Positions 27,639 through 36,804 of a stretch of DNA of 53,407 nt are shown here, one piece after another. The notes under the pieces are model-generated. The model did not search any database and was not told the origin of the DNA. It saw only the letters and a list, made by a program, of their open reading frames with translations. Every line of letters starts with the position of its first letter. Position 1 is the first letter of the stretch. The stretch spans positions 1-53,407 of the forward strand of contig JAIUPE010000011.1 of NCBI GenBank assembly GCA_020160875.1, read 5' to 3'. This DNA is from Pseudomonadota bacterium. Lineage in GTDB: Bacteria > Pseudomonadota > Alphaproteobacteria > Rhodospirillales > Rhodospirillaceae. A program made the translations under genes and the position numbers.

Positions 27639-27923
27639 TCAAGACGCCAGATATCGGAAGGCGCCGGCCAGGCGCGTGCGGAAGCCGTTATACCGCGGGC
27701 CCAATTTCGAGCCGCCGCAACGCTTTTTATGTCCGCATATCGTGCCGTGCGGATCCTTATCGCCGCAGGCGCGCTCATTTAGAGGGATTTCGGCCTCTTT
27801 CCGGAACGTAACGGCGCCGCGGCCGAGCGGCGGCACCCGAACGTGGGCGGCCTCTTGAGAAAAAGCGACCGCAACACGGCGCTCGAAAGAACGGGTGCGA
27901 CCCGCGAAGCCGAAACCATACAC
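27639..27923 (-). CDS. Possible small Cys-containing protein (doubtful)
   Basis: A 94-codon frame lies in the 394-bp gap between the ABC exporter and the stand-alone receiver gene. Its second half has GC-rich third positions like real genes here and encodes ACGDKDPHGTICGHKKRCGG, a three-Cys basic segment, then an aromatic tail ending FRYLAS. The first half looks less coding, so a start near 27780 is possible. No family is recognised and no ribosome site stands out. Apart from this frame I see nothing in the gap. Confidence 0.25.
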   Translation of the reverse strand: MYGFGFAGRTRSFERRVAVAFSQEAAHVRVPPLGRGAVTFRKEAEIPLNERACGDKDPHGTICGHKKRCGGSKLGPRYNGFRTRLAGAFRYLAS

Positions 27924-27950
27924 GGCCCCGCACGCAGGCTTCAGCGATCG

Positions 27951-28322
27951 TCAGTGGCCGATCACCCGGCGCAACCCCTGCTCGAACTCCGCCACCGTCA
28001 AAGGCTTTTGCAGGACCTCATGCGCGGCCCAGCGGCCGTGCACGCCATCGCGACCGTAGCCGGTGATAAAGACGAATGGAATCCCGCTCGTTTCCAATTT
28101 CTCAGCGATCGGAAACGCGGTCTCGCCGCCGATGTTCACGTCCAGAATGGCCAGCGCGGGAAGCTTGGCCGCAACGAGCGCAAGGCCGGCGTCGAGGCGC
28201 GCCGCGTGACGCACGCTGGCCGCGCCGAGTTGCTCCAGCATCTCCTCGATCAGGAAGGAGACCATGGTTTCATCCTCGATCAGCAGGATATCCAAACCTG
28301 CTAGGAGATTGGAGCGTGGCAT
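27951..28322 (-). CDS. Stand-alone receiver-domain response regulator
   Basis: The 123-residue protein is a single CheY-like receiver: acidic pair in LLIEDETMV, phosphoacceptor Asp61 in LAILDVNIGGETAF, Thr in FVFITGYG and Lys in VLQKPLT. The DVNIGGE motif is typical of receivers paired with HWE-family kinases. It has no output domain. The start at 28320-28322 (MPRSNLLAG) lies 14 bp after the kinase stop; a longer frame from 28361 would overlap the kinase. It probably passes phosphate on to a phosphotransfer protein or works by protein contact. Confidence 0.9.
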   Translation of the reverse strand: MPRSNLLAGLDILLIEDETMVSFLIEEMLEQLGAASVRHAARLDAGLALVAAKLPALAILDVNIGGETAFPIAEKLETSGIPFVFITGYGRDGVHGRWAAHEVLQKPLTVAEFEQGLRRVIGH

Positions 28323-28336
28323 CTCGCGAGCCTTCC

Positions 28337-29908
28337 CTAAAGAGCGATCTCTATAACACACCGGAACCCCTCCGGCGGGAAAGATGGCATATAATCGCCG
28401 CGAAGCTCATCGACCACGGCGCGCTCTATAAATCTTGTCCCATAACCGGTCTGCGCCGGCGGCTGCACGGCAGGCCCGCCGGTTTCCTCCCAGGTCAGAC
28501 GCAGACGCTCCGCCCCAAGACGCAGCCAGACAAGACTTACCACACCATTCGGGGCGGAAAGCGCGCCGTACTTCACCGCGTTGGTGGCAAGTTCGTTCAA
28601 GATCATCGCCAGGGCAATCGCGACATGAGGCCGGAGCGCGACACTGGGGCCATCAATGATGGCGCGCGCCGCGCGTTGCCCCGTGTAAGGCGCGATGATC
28701 GATCGCACGACCTCTTCGAGATACGCGCCCTCCCAATGCTTGCTGCTGAGCACATTGTGAACGCTGGATAAGGCCTGGAGGCGCGCTTCGATGGCCTGAT
28801 GCACCTCCGGCGCTGCGCCTGAGTTGCGTAATCCGCGCCAGACGATCGCTTGAACGGAGGCGAGCGTATTCTTGACACGGTGATTGAGCTCGTTGATGAG
28901 CAGCTCGCGATGGCGCTCGGCGCCCACAAGTTGACGCGCGATGCGAACCGCGAAATAGCCGCCGAAAAGAATCAGCACGGCCCCGATACTGAAAGTCGTG
29001 GCGAACGAACGAAGTGTCGGCGCCTGATACTGGCCGATGGGCACGCCCACGGCGACCACCCATCCTGTTTCGACCGAAAGGGTAAAGGCGGTAAGCACGC
29101 GCGTTCCTTCAACGGAGGTTGTTTCCGTCAACCGCTCACCGCCCGCTTCCAATTGAGCGCGCAAAGAGTCCGAGGCCGACGTGATGGCCCTGTCGGAAAG
29201 CACCGGCCGCCGCGCGACGTGGTGCGCCACCCGGTCGAAAACCGAGAGGACCCAGCCCTCGCGCAAGTCGGGACGCCGCAGGATGTCGGTGAAACTCGCA
29301 CGCGGGGGATTGAAAGCGAGCGCGTACAAGACTTTGCCTTCGTGCATCACCGGGACAACGACTGTGAATGTCACCTCGCCGGCGCGCCGGCTGAGATAGA
29401 CGTTGGAGACCTGAGGCCCCTGCCCCGCGAAAACCGCGGCAACGGCTTCCAGGACTTCGGGGCGTGCAAGCGTGGGCGATGCGCTTTCGAATGTATTGAA
29501 CAGCTGCACGCCGTTCGGATCGGCGACCGAAATCCCCGTGCCTTCCGGAAAGCGCGTGAGGAAGCGCTCGGCATCGGCGCCGAAGTTCGACAGATCCTCG
29601 GCCCGGAGACTCGGCGACAGCGCTAACACCTCAAGAGCGGCGATCTGGTTGCGCAATTCGCGGTCGACCGCGATCATGGTACTGCGCGTGAGTTGCAGCA
29701 CTTGCTCGGCAGCCGCATCCTTCGCCCGCTCGTAACTCTGGAAAACGACCACCCCGCTCAGCACCAGCATCGGCACCAACGTGCCGGCAATGAGAACAAG
29801 CAGCCTGATCTGCAAGGGGAGGGGCTTGGGCGAAAACAACGCCTCAGACGGCGCCAACGCGCCGTCCCGCGGCTTATTTTCCGACACCGTATCCCGATAG
29901 GTATCCAC
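28337..29908 (-). CDS. HWE-family sensor histidine kinase with extracytoplasmic sensor
   Basis: The 523-residue kinase has a first helix (about 33-56), a periplasmic region (57-302) that resembles a double-Cache sensor (GISVADPNGVQLFNTF and VVVPVMHEGKVLYALAF), and a second helix (303-323). The HWE kinase core has phospho-His343 in ELNHRVKNTLASVQAI, the ALAMILNELATNAVKYGAL N-box and the WEE motif in RLTWEETGGP. Such kinases are common in alphaproteobacteria. It sits directly upstream of a receiver gene and downstream of a hybrid kinase, all on the minus strand. Ligand unknown. Confidence 0.92.
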   Translation of the reverse strand: MDTYRDTVSENKPRDGALAPSEALFSPKPLPLQIRLLVLIAGTLVPMLVLSGVVVFQSYERAKDAAAEQVLQLTRSTMIAVDRELRNQIAALEVLALSPSLRAEDLSNFGADAERFLTRFPEGTGISVADPNGVQLFNTFESASPTLARPEVLEAVAAVFAGQGPQVSNVYLSRRAGEVTFTVVVPVMHEGKVLYALAFNPPRASFTDILRRPDLREGWVLSVFDRVAHHVARRPVLSDRAITSASDSLRAQLEAGGERLTETTSVEGTRVLTAFTLSVETGWVVAVGVPIGQYQAPTLRSFATTFSIGAVLILFGGYFAVRIARQLVGAERHRELLINELNHRVKNTLASVQAIVWRGLRNSGAAPEVHQAIEARLQALSSVHNVLSSKHWEGAYLEEVVRSIIAPYTGQRAARAIIDGPSVALRPHVAIALAMILNELATNAVKYGALSAPNGVVSLVWLRLGAERLRLTWEETGGPAVQPPAQTGYGTRFIERAVVDELRGDYMPSFPPEGFRCVIEIAL

Positions 29909-30018
29909 AATCCCTCCGCGGCCTTCGGCGGGTTACAAGGCAGTTTTCGACGTTTGGGCGCGGGTGTCCAGACACTCCCCCTACCCCGCATCTCCCCGCG
30001 CCGGCCCCTCGCCTTGAA

Positions 30019-32673
30019 TCAATTCGGGGGTGGCGCGGATTTGCCAGGCTGCGCGGCGTTCCGCCGCCAGTCGCTGAGCGCGGACAGGGCCTCGCCCGCC
30101 ATGGCTTCGACTTCGGCCAGGAGGGGCTCGATATTTTCTCCCCGCTTCGCGGTTTGTTCGGTCCACGCCGCAGCGGCGGCGAGGCGCAGCGCGCCGAATT
30201 GGGATGCAAGACCTTTCAGAGAATGAGCCGCCCGGTGCACCACATCGGTTTCACCGCGGATCGCCGCTTGGCGCAAAAGGTCGACGTAGCGGTTCGCCTC
30301 GCGCCCCATGTTGTCGATCAGCGGGCCCAATTCCACGCCGAGGCCTTCCTGCATTTCCTCGAGCAGCGCGAGATCCAGAACGGGCCTCGGCCCGTTTGCC
30401 GCGGGAGTTTCCGTCAACGCGGGGGCGCCTTCCTTGCCGCGCGTCAAGCGATCCATTTCGGCGGCGAGCAACGACCAGTCAACCGGCTTCGTCAGGATCA
30501 AGTCGGCGCCCGCGTCGAGATATTCGCGGTGATGTTCGCGCATCGCATCGGCGGTCAGCGCGATGATCGGAACGTGCGCCGGTGGGCGTTCCTGTCCACG
30601 AATGATACGCATGGCGTCCGGACCATCCATGACAGGCATTTGCATATCCATCAGCACGACATCGAATGCCGCGCGGCCGAACTCGGCCACGGCAACAGCC
30701 CCGTTTTCCGCGGCGGTCACGGCATGCCCCATCTTCGACAGCAATCGAATCGCCAGCATGCGGTTAGTTTCGTTATCTTCCGCGACGAGCACGCGCAGCG
30801 GCCGTGATACCTTCGCCGCCGCACCACCCCGCGCGGCTTCGGCGGTGCTCACGACCTTCGCAGGATCGCCGGCGCGCAGAACGACGGTAAAGCTGAAAGC
30901 CGACCCGACGCCAAGCTCGGAGTCCAACCAGATGCGCCCGCCCATGAGTTCGGCCAGGGTCTTGCTAATCGCGAGGCCCAAGCCCGTCCCGCCGTATTTG
31001 CGTGATGTCGACGTATCTTCCTGCACGAAGGGCTGGAACAAACGGTCGCGGTTGTCCGCCGCAATACCGACGCCGGTGTCGGTGACGGTGGTCTCGACGA
31101 GAACTTGCCTGCCCTCGATCGGCAAGGCCTTCACCTCGATGACAATCCTGCCTTTTTTGGTGAACTTATTGGCATTGCCGACGAGATTCATGATGATCTG
31201 CCGGTAGCGCTTCGCGTCCCCGCGCTGGGCCGGCGTAAGGGACTCGTGGACTTTCGTCTCGATGATATTGCCTTTCTCCGAAGCAAGCGACGTCAGCACC
31301 TCGCGTACGTCGTCGATCACCTGGCGAATGGAAAAATCCACGTCCTCAAGATCGACGCGGCCCGCCTCGATCTTCGCGAAATCGAGGATGTCGTTGAGTA
31401 AGTCGAGCAGCGTGCGCGCAGACCCCATCAACGTCGTCATCAGACGCTGCTGTTCGGCCTTCAGGTCCGTACCCAGCAGGAGTTCGCCCATGCCGAGAAC
31501 ACCGGACATTGGCGTACGCAGTTCATGACTCATAATCGCGAGGAACCGCCCTTTCGCGGCATTGGCGGATTCCGCCGCCGCCTTCGCGTGCATCAGTTCT
31601 TCGGTGCGTTCGACCACCTGACGCTCAAGCTGCGCATTGAAGTCGGCCATACGCACGGCAATCACGTATTTGCGCCGCCGGCTGACGCTTTCCGCGCCGG
31701 CGAGCGCGGCAAGGAGCAGGCTGGCCAGCACGCCGATAATCGCGACGGAACGCGGGCGCGTGAGATTGAGTCCCCGGATGAAGGCCGGATGCGCGGCGAC
31801 CTCGATGATCCACTGGCGACCGAACACGGTGCGCTCGAGCCGCTGCGTGAATTCGCCTACCTGGCCACCGTCGTGGCTACTCTCGTAGATGACGCCCTCG
31901 GCGTCCGGACGGGTCACGTCACGCAAGACAAGGTGCAGCTGACTTTGGTCCAACCGCAAGTGAGCCATCACATCGTTCATCGACAGAGCGACGTAAGTCC
32001 AGCCAAAGGTATTTGCTTCACGTTCCTCCGGCGTGCGTGTGGGCGTCCCCGGCCGATAGATCGGGATCATCAAAAGGAAGGATTTTTGCGTCTTATCGGG
32101 GTTCTGCAGGAGGGTGATGGGCGCCGAGATGGCGGTCTGCCCCGTACGCATGGAGACTTCGGCGGCCTCGCGGCGATTGGGGTCGGAGAAGAGGTCGAGC
32201 CCGAGGGCGGCGGCATTGCGGCTAAACGGCGCGATGTATTCGGTAACGAAGCGTTCGCGCGCGGAAGGCGCAAGCTGGATAATGTGGAAGTCGGGCCGGC
32301 CATCGGCGCGGATACGCATGACGTAGGCCGCTTCGTCGGCAACGGAGACGCGCCGCACGAACCCGAAGCCGCGCGCGCCGGGAAACTCCATATCAACATC
32401 GCGCGAAGCTGAATAGCGCTCGAGCACCGCGAAGGTCGCGCCAGTTTCGCCGGCCGTCAGAATAACGCCGCGCAAACCGCGCATCCCGTACTGATAGAGA
32501 AACAAGCGCTCGGTGACGTCGGCGGCGACGCCTTCGGCCGCCGCACGCACAGCCGCATCGGTTGCATGGCGGTTTTCCCGCACCTGCCGCCATGTGGCGG
32601 CGGCGGTGATGGATAAGCCGGCGGCAAGTGCCACCGCGATCCACACCGTTGTGTTCGAAGCTGTCGTCTGCAT
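30019..32673 (-). CDS. CHASE-domain hybrid histidine kinase with receiver and Hpt domains
   Basis: The 884-residue protein starts at the ATG at 32671-32673, putting a helix at about 9-27. A CHASE sensor follows (about 55-300, with GARGFGFVRRV and FGWTYVALSMND), then a second helix (309-328) and a coiled stretch. HisKA has His383 in MSHELRTPMSGVLGM; the ATPase ends GTGLGLAISKTLAELMGG. A receiver carries LMDMQMPVMDG, and the C-terminal Hpt has HSLKGLASQFGA. It therefore holds a whole phosphorelay up to Hpt, lacking only an output regulator. The downstream HWE kinase and receiver may be partners. Confidence 0.93.
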   Translation of the reverse strand: MQTTASNTTVWIAVALAAGLSITAAATWRQVRENRHATDAAVRAAAEGVAADVTERLFLYQYGMRGLRGVILTAGETGATFAVLERYSASRDVDMEFPGARGFGFVRRVSVADEAAYVMRIRADGRPDFHIIQLAPSARERFVTEYIAPFSRNAAALGLDLFSDPNRREAAEVSMRTGQTAISAPITLLQNPDKTQKSFLLMIPIYRPGTPTRTPEEREANTFGWTYVALSMNDVMAHLRLDQSQLHLVLRDVTRPDAEGVIYESSHDGGQVGEFTQRLERTVFGRQWIIEVAAHPAFIRGLNLTRPRSVAIIGVLASLLLAALAGAESVSRRRKYVIAVRMADFNAQLERQVVERTEELMHAKAAAESANAAKGRFLAIMSHELRTPMSGVLGMGELLLGTDLKAEQQRLMTTLMGSARTLLDLLNDILDFAKIEAGRVDLEDVDFSIRQVIDDVREVLTSLASEKGNIIETKVHESLTPAQRGDAKRYRQIIMNLVGNANKFTKKGRIVIEVKALPIEGRQVLVETTVTDTGVGIAADNRDRLFQPFVQEDTSTSRKYGGTGLGLAISKTLAELMGGRIWLDSELGVGSAFSFTVVLRAGDPAKVVSTAEAARGGAAAKVSRPLRVLVAEDNETNRMLAIRLLSKMGHAVTAAENGAVAVAEFGRAAFDVVLMDMQMPVMDGPDAMRIIRGQERPPAHVPIIALTADAMREHHREYLDAGADLILTKPVDWSLLAAEMDRLTRGKEGAPALTETPAANGPRPVLDLALLEEMQEGLGVELGPLIDNMGREANRYVDLLRQAAIRGETDVVHRAAHSLKGLASQFGALRLAAAAAWTEQTAKRGENIEPLLAEVEAMAGEALSALSDWRRNAAQPGKSAPPPN

Positions 32674-32724
32674 CCGGCCCGTCGAATTCCCCAAATTCGG
32701 ACATGAGCCTAGCACATAAGAAGC

Positions 32725-32749
32725 GGGGCCGGCCTACGAGGCCGGCCCC
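32725..32749 (-). terminator. Strong hairpin terminator after the metallo-beta-lactamase-fold gene
   Basis: GGGGCCGGCCT (32725-32735) and AGGCCGGCCCC (32739-32749) form a perfect 11-bp stem with a 3-nt loop. It lies 28 bp beyond the stop of the MBL-fold gene on the minus strand and is followed by GCTTCTTATG, a modest T-rich tract. It separates that gene from the hybrid kinase gene. Confidence 0.7.
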
Positions 32750-32777
32750 ATACGTAATATTCCTTATGTCGCCCGGG

Positions 32778-34250
32778 TTATTTGGCCTTCGCTTTGGCCT
32801 TGGCCGCGGGTTCCGGCACACCGATATCCCGGCGCAGTTCCGCAAGGGTCACCCGGCGGCCATGGATCGGGGCGACGGTGGCCACATCCAGACCCAGCCG
32901 CTCGATGTTTTCATAGAGATTGACGTTGTACGGGTTCGGCGTGGCCGGCGGCGGCGCATCGGCCGCCATCGGCGACCAGGCATCCGCTTCGGTGAGGATC
33001 TTCTCGTTGGGGAGATAGACCATCAGGAAACCGTCGGCATGGCCGCTGCCCTGGAGGGCATAGATCTCGATCGGACGCTTGCCGTCGGTGAGGACGAGCT
33101 TGTCGGCGACGGTTTCGAACACGGCCGCCTTGCCGCTCTTGCTCATGGCGTCGGGGTTCAGGGTGCGCGGATTGGCCCAGGCCGCTTCGTAGAACGGACG
33201 CGCGGCCTCGGCGGTCACAACGGTCGCGCCTTCGGCCACGAACGGGCGCAAACCACCCGAATGGTCAAAATGCACATGCGTGTTGATGACATAACGGATG
33301 GGTTTGTTCGGGACGAGTTCCTTGGCCTTATTGATGACGGCCTGACCCCGCGCTTCGCTCTGCGGACCTTCGACAATCACGAGGTGATCCATCTGGTCGA
33401 TGAGCAGGCTGTGGTGACTGCCGCCGCGCAGATAGTAGACGCCGTCGGCAAGATTCTCGACCTCGACGTTGATCGGCGGCGCGGTGAAGTTTTTCACCTC
33501 GTCGGGGATCGTGAAAGCGGCCGGCGCATTCTTAACGACCGAAGCCACGTCGATTTCGAGGACCGGAAAACCCGCCTGGACGCGCACGATGCGGCTCGGA
33601 AAGCGCACGCCGCCGAAGTCCTTATAGCCGGAGTAAGTGAACTCGACCGGCGTATCGCCGGTAACGGGATTGTCGAAAGCGGCGGCAACACGCGTGACTT
33701 CGTTCTGGGCGTTGATGGAGCCGCTGAATTTCAGATTGCCCACGGAGAAGGACACTTCGGAACCGCCGTTGGCGGCTGTGACCGTCGCCTCGTGCGCAGC
33801 GGCCGCACGCAGGAAGCCGTGCGGGGTCGCCCAGATCTCAACGGTACGTTCTTCGACCGCGCCCGGCTGCGCCACGACGGCGCCTCCGGGAGGTGCATTC
33901 CACGCCAGCGTGCCAACCATATACTGGTCGACTTTCTGTTCGACCGGCGCGGGACGCGCACGGTTCGGATCGACCACCTGCAGACGCGTCATCTCCACAC
34001 GCGCCGCCGGCGGATCGGCGTAGGAAACGGTTTGCGTGTAAGCGGAGATATCGAAGGCCGGCCACGCCTGGTTCGGCACCGGCGCCTGGCCGAACTGATA
34101 CCACTTGCCGGTCCCGGTGAAGCTGATGGATGCGGTGTTCGGCGCATCGAGCGCCTTGGATGCGGCGGGCAACGTTCCGGCCGGCTCCGAACAGGCGGCC
34201 AGCGTCATCGCCAGACCGACACTCAAAAATCCCAATTTCTTGAAGTGCAT
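32778..34250 (-). CDS. Metallo-beta-lactamase-fold lipoprotein
   Basis: The 490-residue protein has a lipoprotein signal ending LAAC (Cys20). Residues 40-255 form a beta-rich region of unknown role. The C-terminal half is an MBL domain: metal motif THVHFDHSGG with His325, His327, Asp329 and His330, the third-His region QGSGHADGF, an acidic LTEADAW and a final His in PIHGRR. The tail is a low-complexity AKAKAKAK. It probably acts as a periplasmic hydrolase, substrate unknown. A strong GGGAGGAG ribosome site precedes the ATG. A strong hairpin ends the unit, so it is likely transcribed alone. Confidence 0.88.
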   Translation of the reverse strand: MHFKKLGFLSVGLAMTLAACSEPAGTLPAASKALDAPNTASISFTGTGKWYQFGQAPVPNQAWPAFDISAYTQTVSYADPPAARVEMTRLQVVDPNRARPAPVEQKVDQYMVGTLAWNAPPGGAVVAQPGAVEERTVEIWATPHGFLRAAAAHEATVTAANGGSEVSFSVGNLKFSGSINAQNEVTRVAAAFDNPVTGDTPVEFTYSGYKDFGGVRFPSRIVRVQAGFPVLEIDVASVVKNAPAAFTIPDEVKNFTAPPINVEVENLADGVYYLRGGSHHSLLIDQMDHLVIVEGPQSEARGQAVINKAKELVPNKPIRYVINTHVHFDHSGGLRPFVAEGATVVTAEAARPFYEAAWANPRTLNPDAMSKSGKAAVFETVADKLVLTDGKRPIEIYALQGSGHADGFLMVYLPNEKILTEADAWSPMAADAPPPATPNPYNVNLYENIERLGLDVATVAPIHGRRVTLAELRRDIGVPEPAAKAKAKAK

Positions 34251-34354
34251 GGGGGCTCCTCCCTAGGCAGAAAAATACGCAGCGAGCGTGCAACAAAATC
34301 AGGGGACCCGGCAACGGCAACTGCGTGACACCAAGCTCCTGTTTTGTAACAACC

Positions 34355-35629
34355 TTACGCTTCCTCAACGGCTTCTTCGAACGTCTCCAATCGCGAAGTC
34401 TGCGGCGAGTCAATCAATGCGGGTAGATCGCTGATCGCCCCGGCCTGGCGGTCGAAGAGACGACGATAGAGACCGGTCCCATTGGCGAGCAAGGATTGAT
34501 GATCGCCGTCCTCGATGATGCGGCCGTGCTCGAACACGAGAATGCGGTCGAGCGCACGGACCGTCGACAGGCGGTGTGCGATGACGATGGCCGTGCGTCC
34601 CTTCATCAGGCGGCCGATCGCTTCCTGGATCAACGCCTCGGACTCGGAATCGAGACTCGAGGTCGCTTCATCCAGGATCAGGATCGGCGCGTCGGCAAGG
34701 AAGGCGCGCGCCAATGCAACCCGCTGGCGTTCGCCGCCGGACAGCTTCACGCCGCGTTCGCCCACGAGGGTTTCGTAGCCCTTGGGAAGGCGCGCGATGA
34801 ACCCGTGCGCGTTTGCCAGACGCGCGGCCTGTTCGATCTCCGCCCGCGACGCGCCGGGACGCGCGTAGGAGATGTTCTCGGCCAGGCTGCGATGGAACAG
34901 CACCGGTTCCTGCTGAACGATGGCGATTTGCGCGCGTAGCGACTGCTGGGTCGCTGCGCGCACATCCTGCCCGTCCATCAGCACGCGGCCATCCGTCACG
35001 TCGTACAGGCGCTGGATCAACTTCACGAAAGTGGTCTTGCCGGACCCCGAGTGACCAACAAGACCCACCCGTTCGCCGCCCCGGATAAGCACGGATAGAT
35101 CCTCGAACAACGCCGTATCATGACCGCCGTAACGGAAGGTGACATGATCGAATTTCACCTCGCCTGCCGTGAGACGCGCGGGCCTCGCATCCGGGCGGTC
35201 CTCGATCCCGAGCGATTGGTCGTACATGGCGACCATTTCCTCCATATCGTTGACCGAACGCTGGAGATGCTGAACGTGCTGACCGATGTCGCGCAGGTAG
35301 CCGTGCATAATGAAATAGCTGGTGAGCACATAAGCGACATCGCCGGGCGTCGCTTCGCCGCGCATCCAGAGGTAGAGCGCCGTGCCGATGAGGCCGAGAC
35401 GCACCAGCCACAACAGCGCGATCTGGGTGGTGCCCGACCAGGTGCCCCGGCTCCAGGTGCGGTCGGTGCGGCTCTTCCACTTGGCGAGCACCCGGGCGAG
35501 CCCCGCATCCTCGCGCGTTTCCGCGCCGAAGGCCTTCACCACCGCATTGCTGCTGATGGTATCGGCGAGAAAACCGCTCATGCGGGTATCCCGCGGGAAG
35601 CCAGGCCGCGGCAAGGCCCGAAAAAGCAC
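34355..35629 (-). pseudogene. 5'-truncated ABC exporter gene
   Basis: The frame encodes the last third of an exporter membrane domain (from MSGFLADTISSNAVVKAFGAE, codon start at 35581) and a complete ATPase domain: Walker A GHSGSGKTT, signature LSGGERQRVALAR, Walker B ILILDEATSSLD, and His in VIAHRLST. Full-length relatives are near 600 residues and have about 190 more at the N-terminus with the first membrane helices. Only 247 bp separate the frame from divergent dapA, too little for the missing part, and no remnant is seen in other frames. A deletion with its join near 35585-35600 is the simplest reading. The ATPase may still be made. Confidence 0.7.
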
Positions 35630-35824
35630 ATGCCATCACGGCGCGCCGTAGCCGGCGCCCGGAAGGTGCGCGGTCAATCTTCGTAAACAGCGATACTACC
35701 ATATCCGCATCTGTTGTCTTATGAGGAGGCCCGAACGTCAAGTAAATGCAGGCGTTCCAGGCCATTACGTGTCCGCAAGGCGCGGCCCCCCTGAGTTCTT
35801 GTGGCCGGAGGTGTCTGTGATAAT

Positions 35825-35843
35825 GTCCGGCCTCATTCCGGAC
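35825..35843. promoter_or_regulatory. Inverted repeat upstream of dapA
   Basis: GTCCGG (35825-35830) and CCGGAC (35838-35843) are perfect 6-bp arms with a 7-nt loop, 33 bp before the dapA start. It could be an operator or a leader hairpin; no known motif is recognised. The rest of the 247-bp spacer to the truncated ABC gene shows nothing clear. Confidence 0.25.
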
Positions 35844-35876
35844 GGTAACAGCCGTCTTCCCTCTAGGAGCTTTAAG

Positions 35877-36752
35877 ATGTTCCGCGGTTCCATCACGGCC
35901 CTCATTACCCCCTTCAAGAAGGGTGCCGTCGACGAGAAGGCCTATCAGGACTTCATCGAATGGCAGATCAAAGAGGGCAGCCATGGGTTCGTGCCGTGCG
36001 GGACGACCGGGGAATCTCCGACCCTGTCGCACGAGGAACATAACCGCGTGATCGAGCTTTGCGTCGAAGTCGCCAAGGGCCGCGTTCCGGTCATCGCCGG
36101 CACCGGCTCCAACTCGACCGAAGAAGCGATCCAGTTGACCAAGCATGCCCAGAAGGTCGGCGCGGACGCCGCCCTGGTGGTCACGCCGTACTATAATAAA
36201 CCGACGCAGGAAGGGCTGTATCAGCATTTCATGGCGATTGCGGACGCCGTGGACCTGCCGATCATCATCTACAACATCCCCGGCCGCAGCGTCATCGATA
36301 TGTCGATCGAGACCATGGCGAGGTTGGCCGGCCATAAGAATATCGTTGGCGTGAAAGATGCGACCAACGACCTGATGCGTCCGATCCGCTCGCGTTTGGA
36401 GTTCGGCGAGGATTTTTGCCACCTGTCGGGTGAGGATGGGACTTCGGTTGCATTCCTCGCGCATGGCGGGCAGGGCTGCATCTCGGTGACCGCGAACATC
36501 GCGCCGCGCCTGTGCGCGCAGTTGCAGGACGCCTGGCATCTCGGCGCCTATGAGGACGTGTTCCGTATCCGGGATGTATTGGCGCCGGTGCATGACGCCA
36601 TGTTCGTCGAAACCAACCCCACCCCGGTCAAGTTCGCCGCCAGTCTGCTGGGCAAGTGCGCGCCGGACGTCCGTCTGCCGCTGGTGCCGCTGTCGATGAA
36701 GGCCAAGGCCCGGGTGGAAGAGGCGATGCGCCAGGCGGGACTTCTCAACTAG
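35877..36752 (+). CDS. dapA: 4-hydroxy-tetrahydrodipicolinate synthase
   Basis: The 291-residue enzyme condenses pyruvate with aspartate semialdehyde in lysine and diaminopimelate synthesis. The Schiff-base Lys160 lies in IVGVKDATND, the catalytic Tyr132 in YNIPGR and Thr44 in PCGTTGESPTL; TPYYNKPTQEG is the family signature. Length is typical. I start it at the ATG at 35877, preceded by TAGGAG about 9 nt upstream; the frame is open further up but that part is unlike the family. smpB follows after 52 bp. Confidence 0.97.
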   Translation: MFRGSITALITPFKKGAVDEKAYQDFIEWQIKEGSHGFVPCGTTGESPTLSHEEHNRVIELCVEVAKGRVPVIAGTGSNSTEEAIQLTKHAQKVGADAALVVTPYYNKPTQEGLYQHFMAIADAVDLPIIIYNIPGRSVIDMSIETMARLAGHKNIVGVKDATNDLMRPIRSRLEFGEDFCHLSGEDGTSVAFLAHGGQGCISVTANIAPRLCAQLQDAWHLGAYEDVFRIRDVLAPVHDAMFVETNPTPVKFAASLLGKCAPDVRLPLVPLSMKAKARVEEAMRQAGLLN

Positions 36753-36769
36753 GGTTTTTGTGGGCGGCT

Positions 36770-36798
36770 TTGACCAATCGCCCTTTCGCTCCTACATA
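36770..36798 (+). promoter_or_regulatory. smpB: Candidate smpB promoter
   Basis: TTGACC (36770-36775) and TACATA (36793-36798) are separated by 17 bp. A start site 7 nt past the -10 box would fall at the A of the smpB ATG (36805), and no ribosome site precedes that ATG, so the message may be leaderless. Confidence 0.45.
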
Positions 36799-36804
36799 TA
36801 AGTC

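Noticed and set aside
32628-34328. 566-codon plus-strand frame across the MBL-fold gene
   Set aside because: Antisense shadow of a well-supported lipoprotein with signal sequence, ribosome site and metal motifs.
35118-36593. 491-codon minus-strand frame across dapA and the ABC remnant
   Set aside because: It lies antisense to dapA and out of frame with the ABC remnant. I looked in it for the missing exporter N-terminus and found nothing resembling membrane helices of that family.
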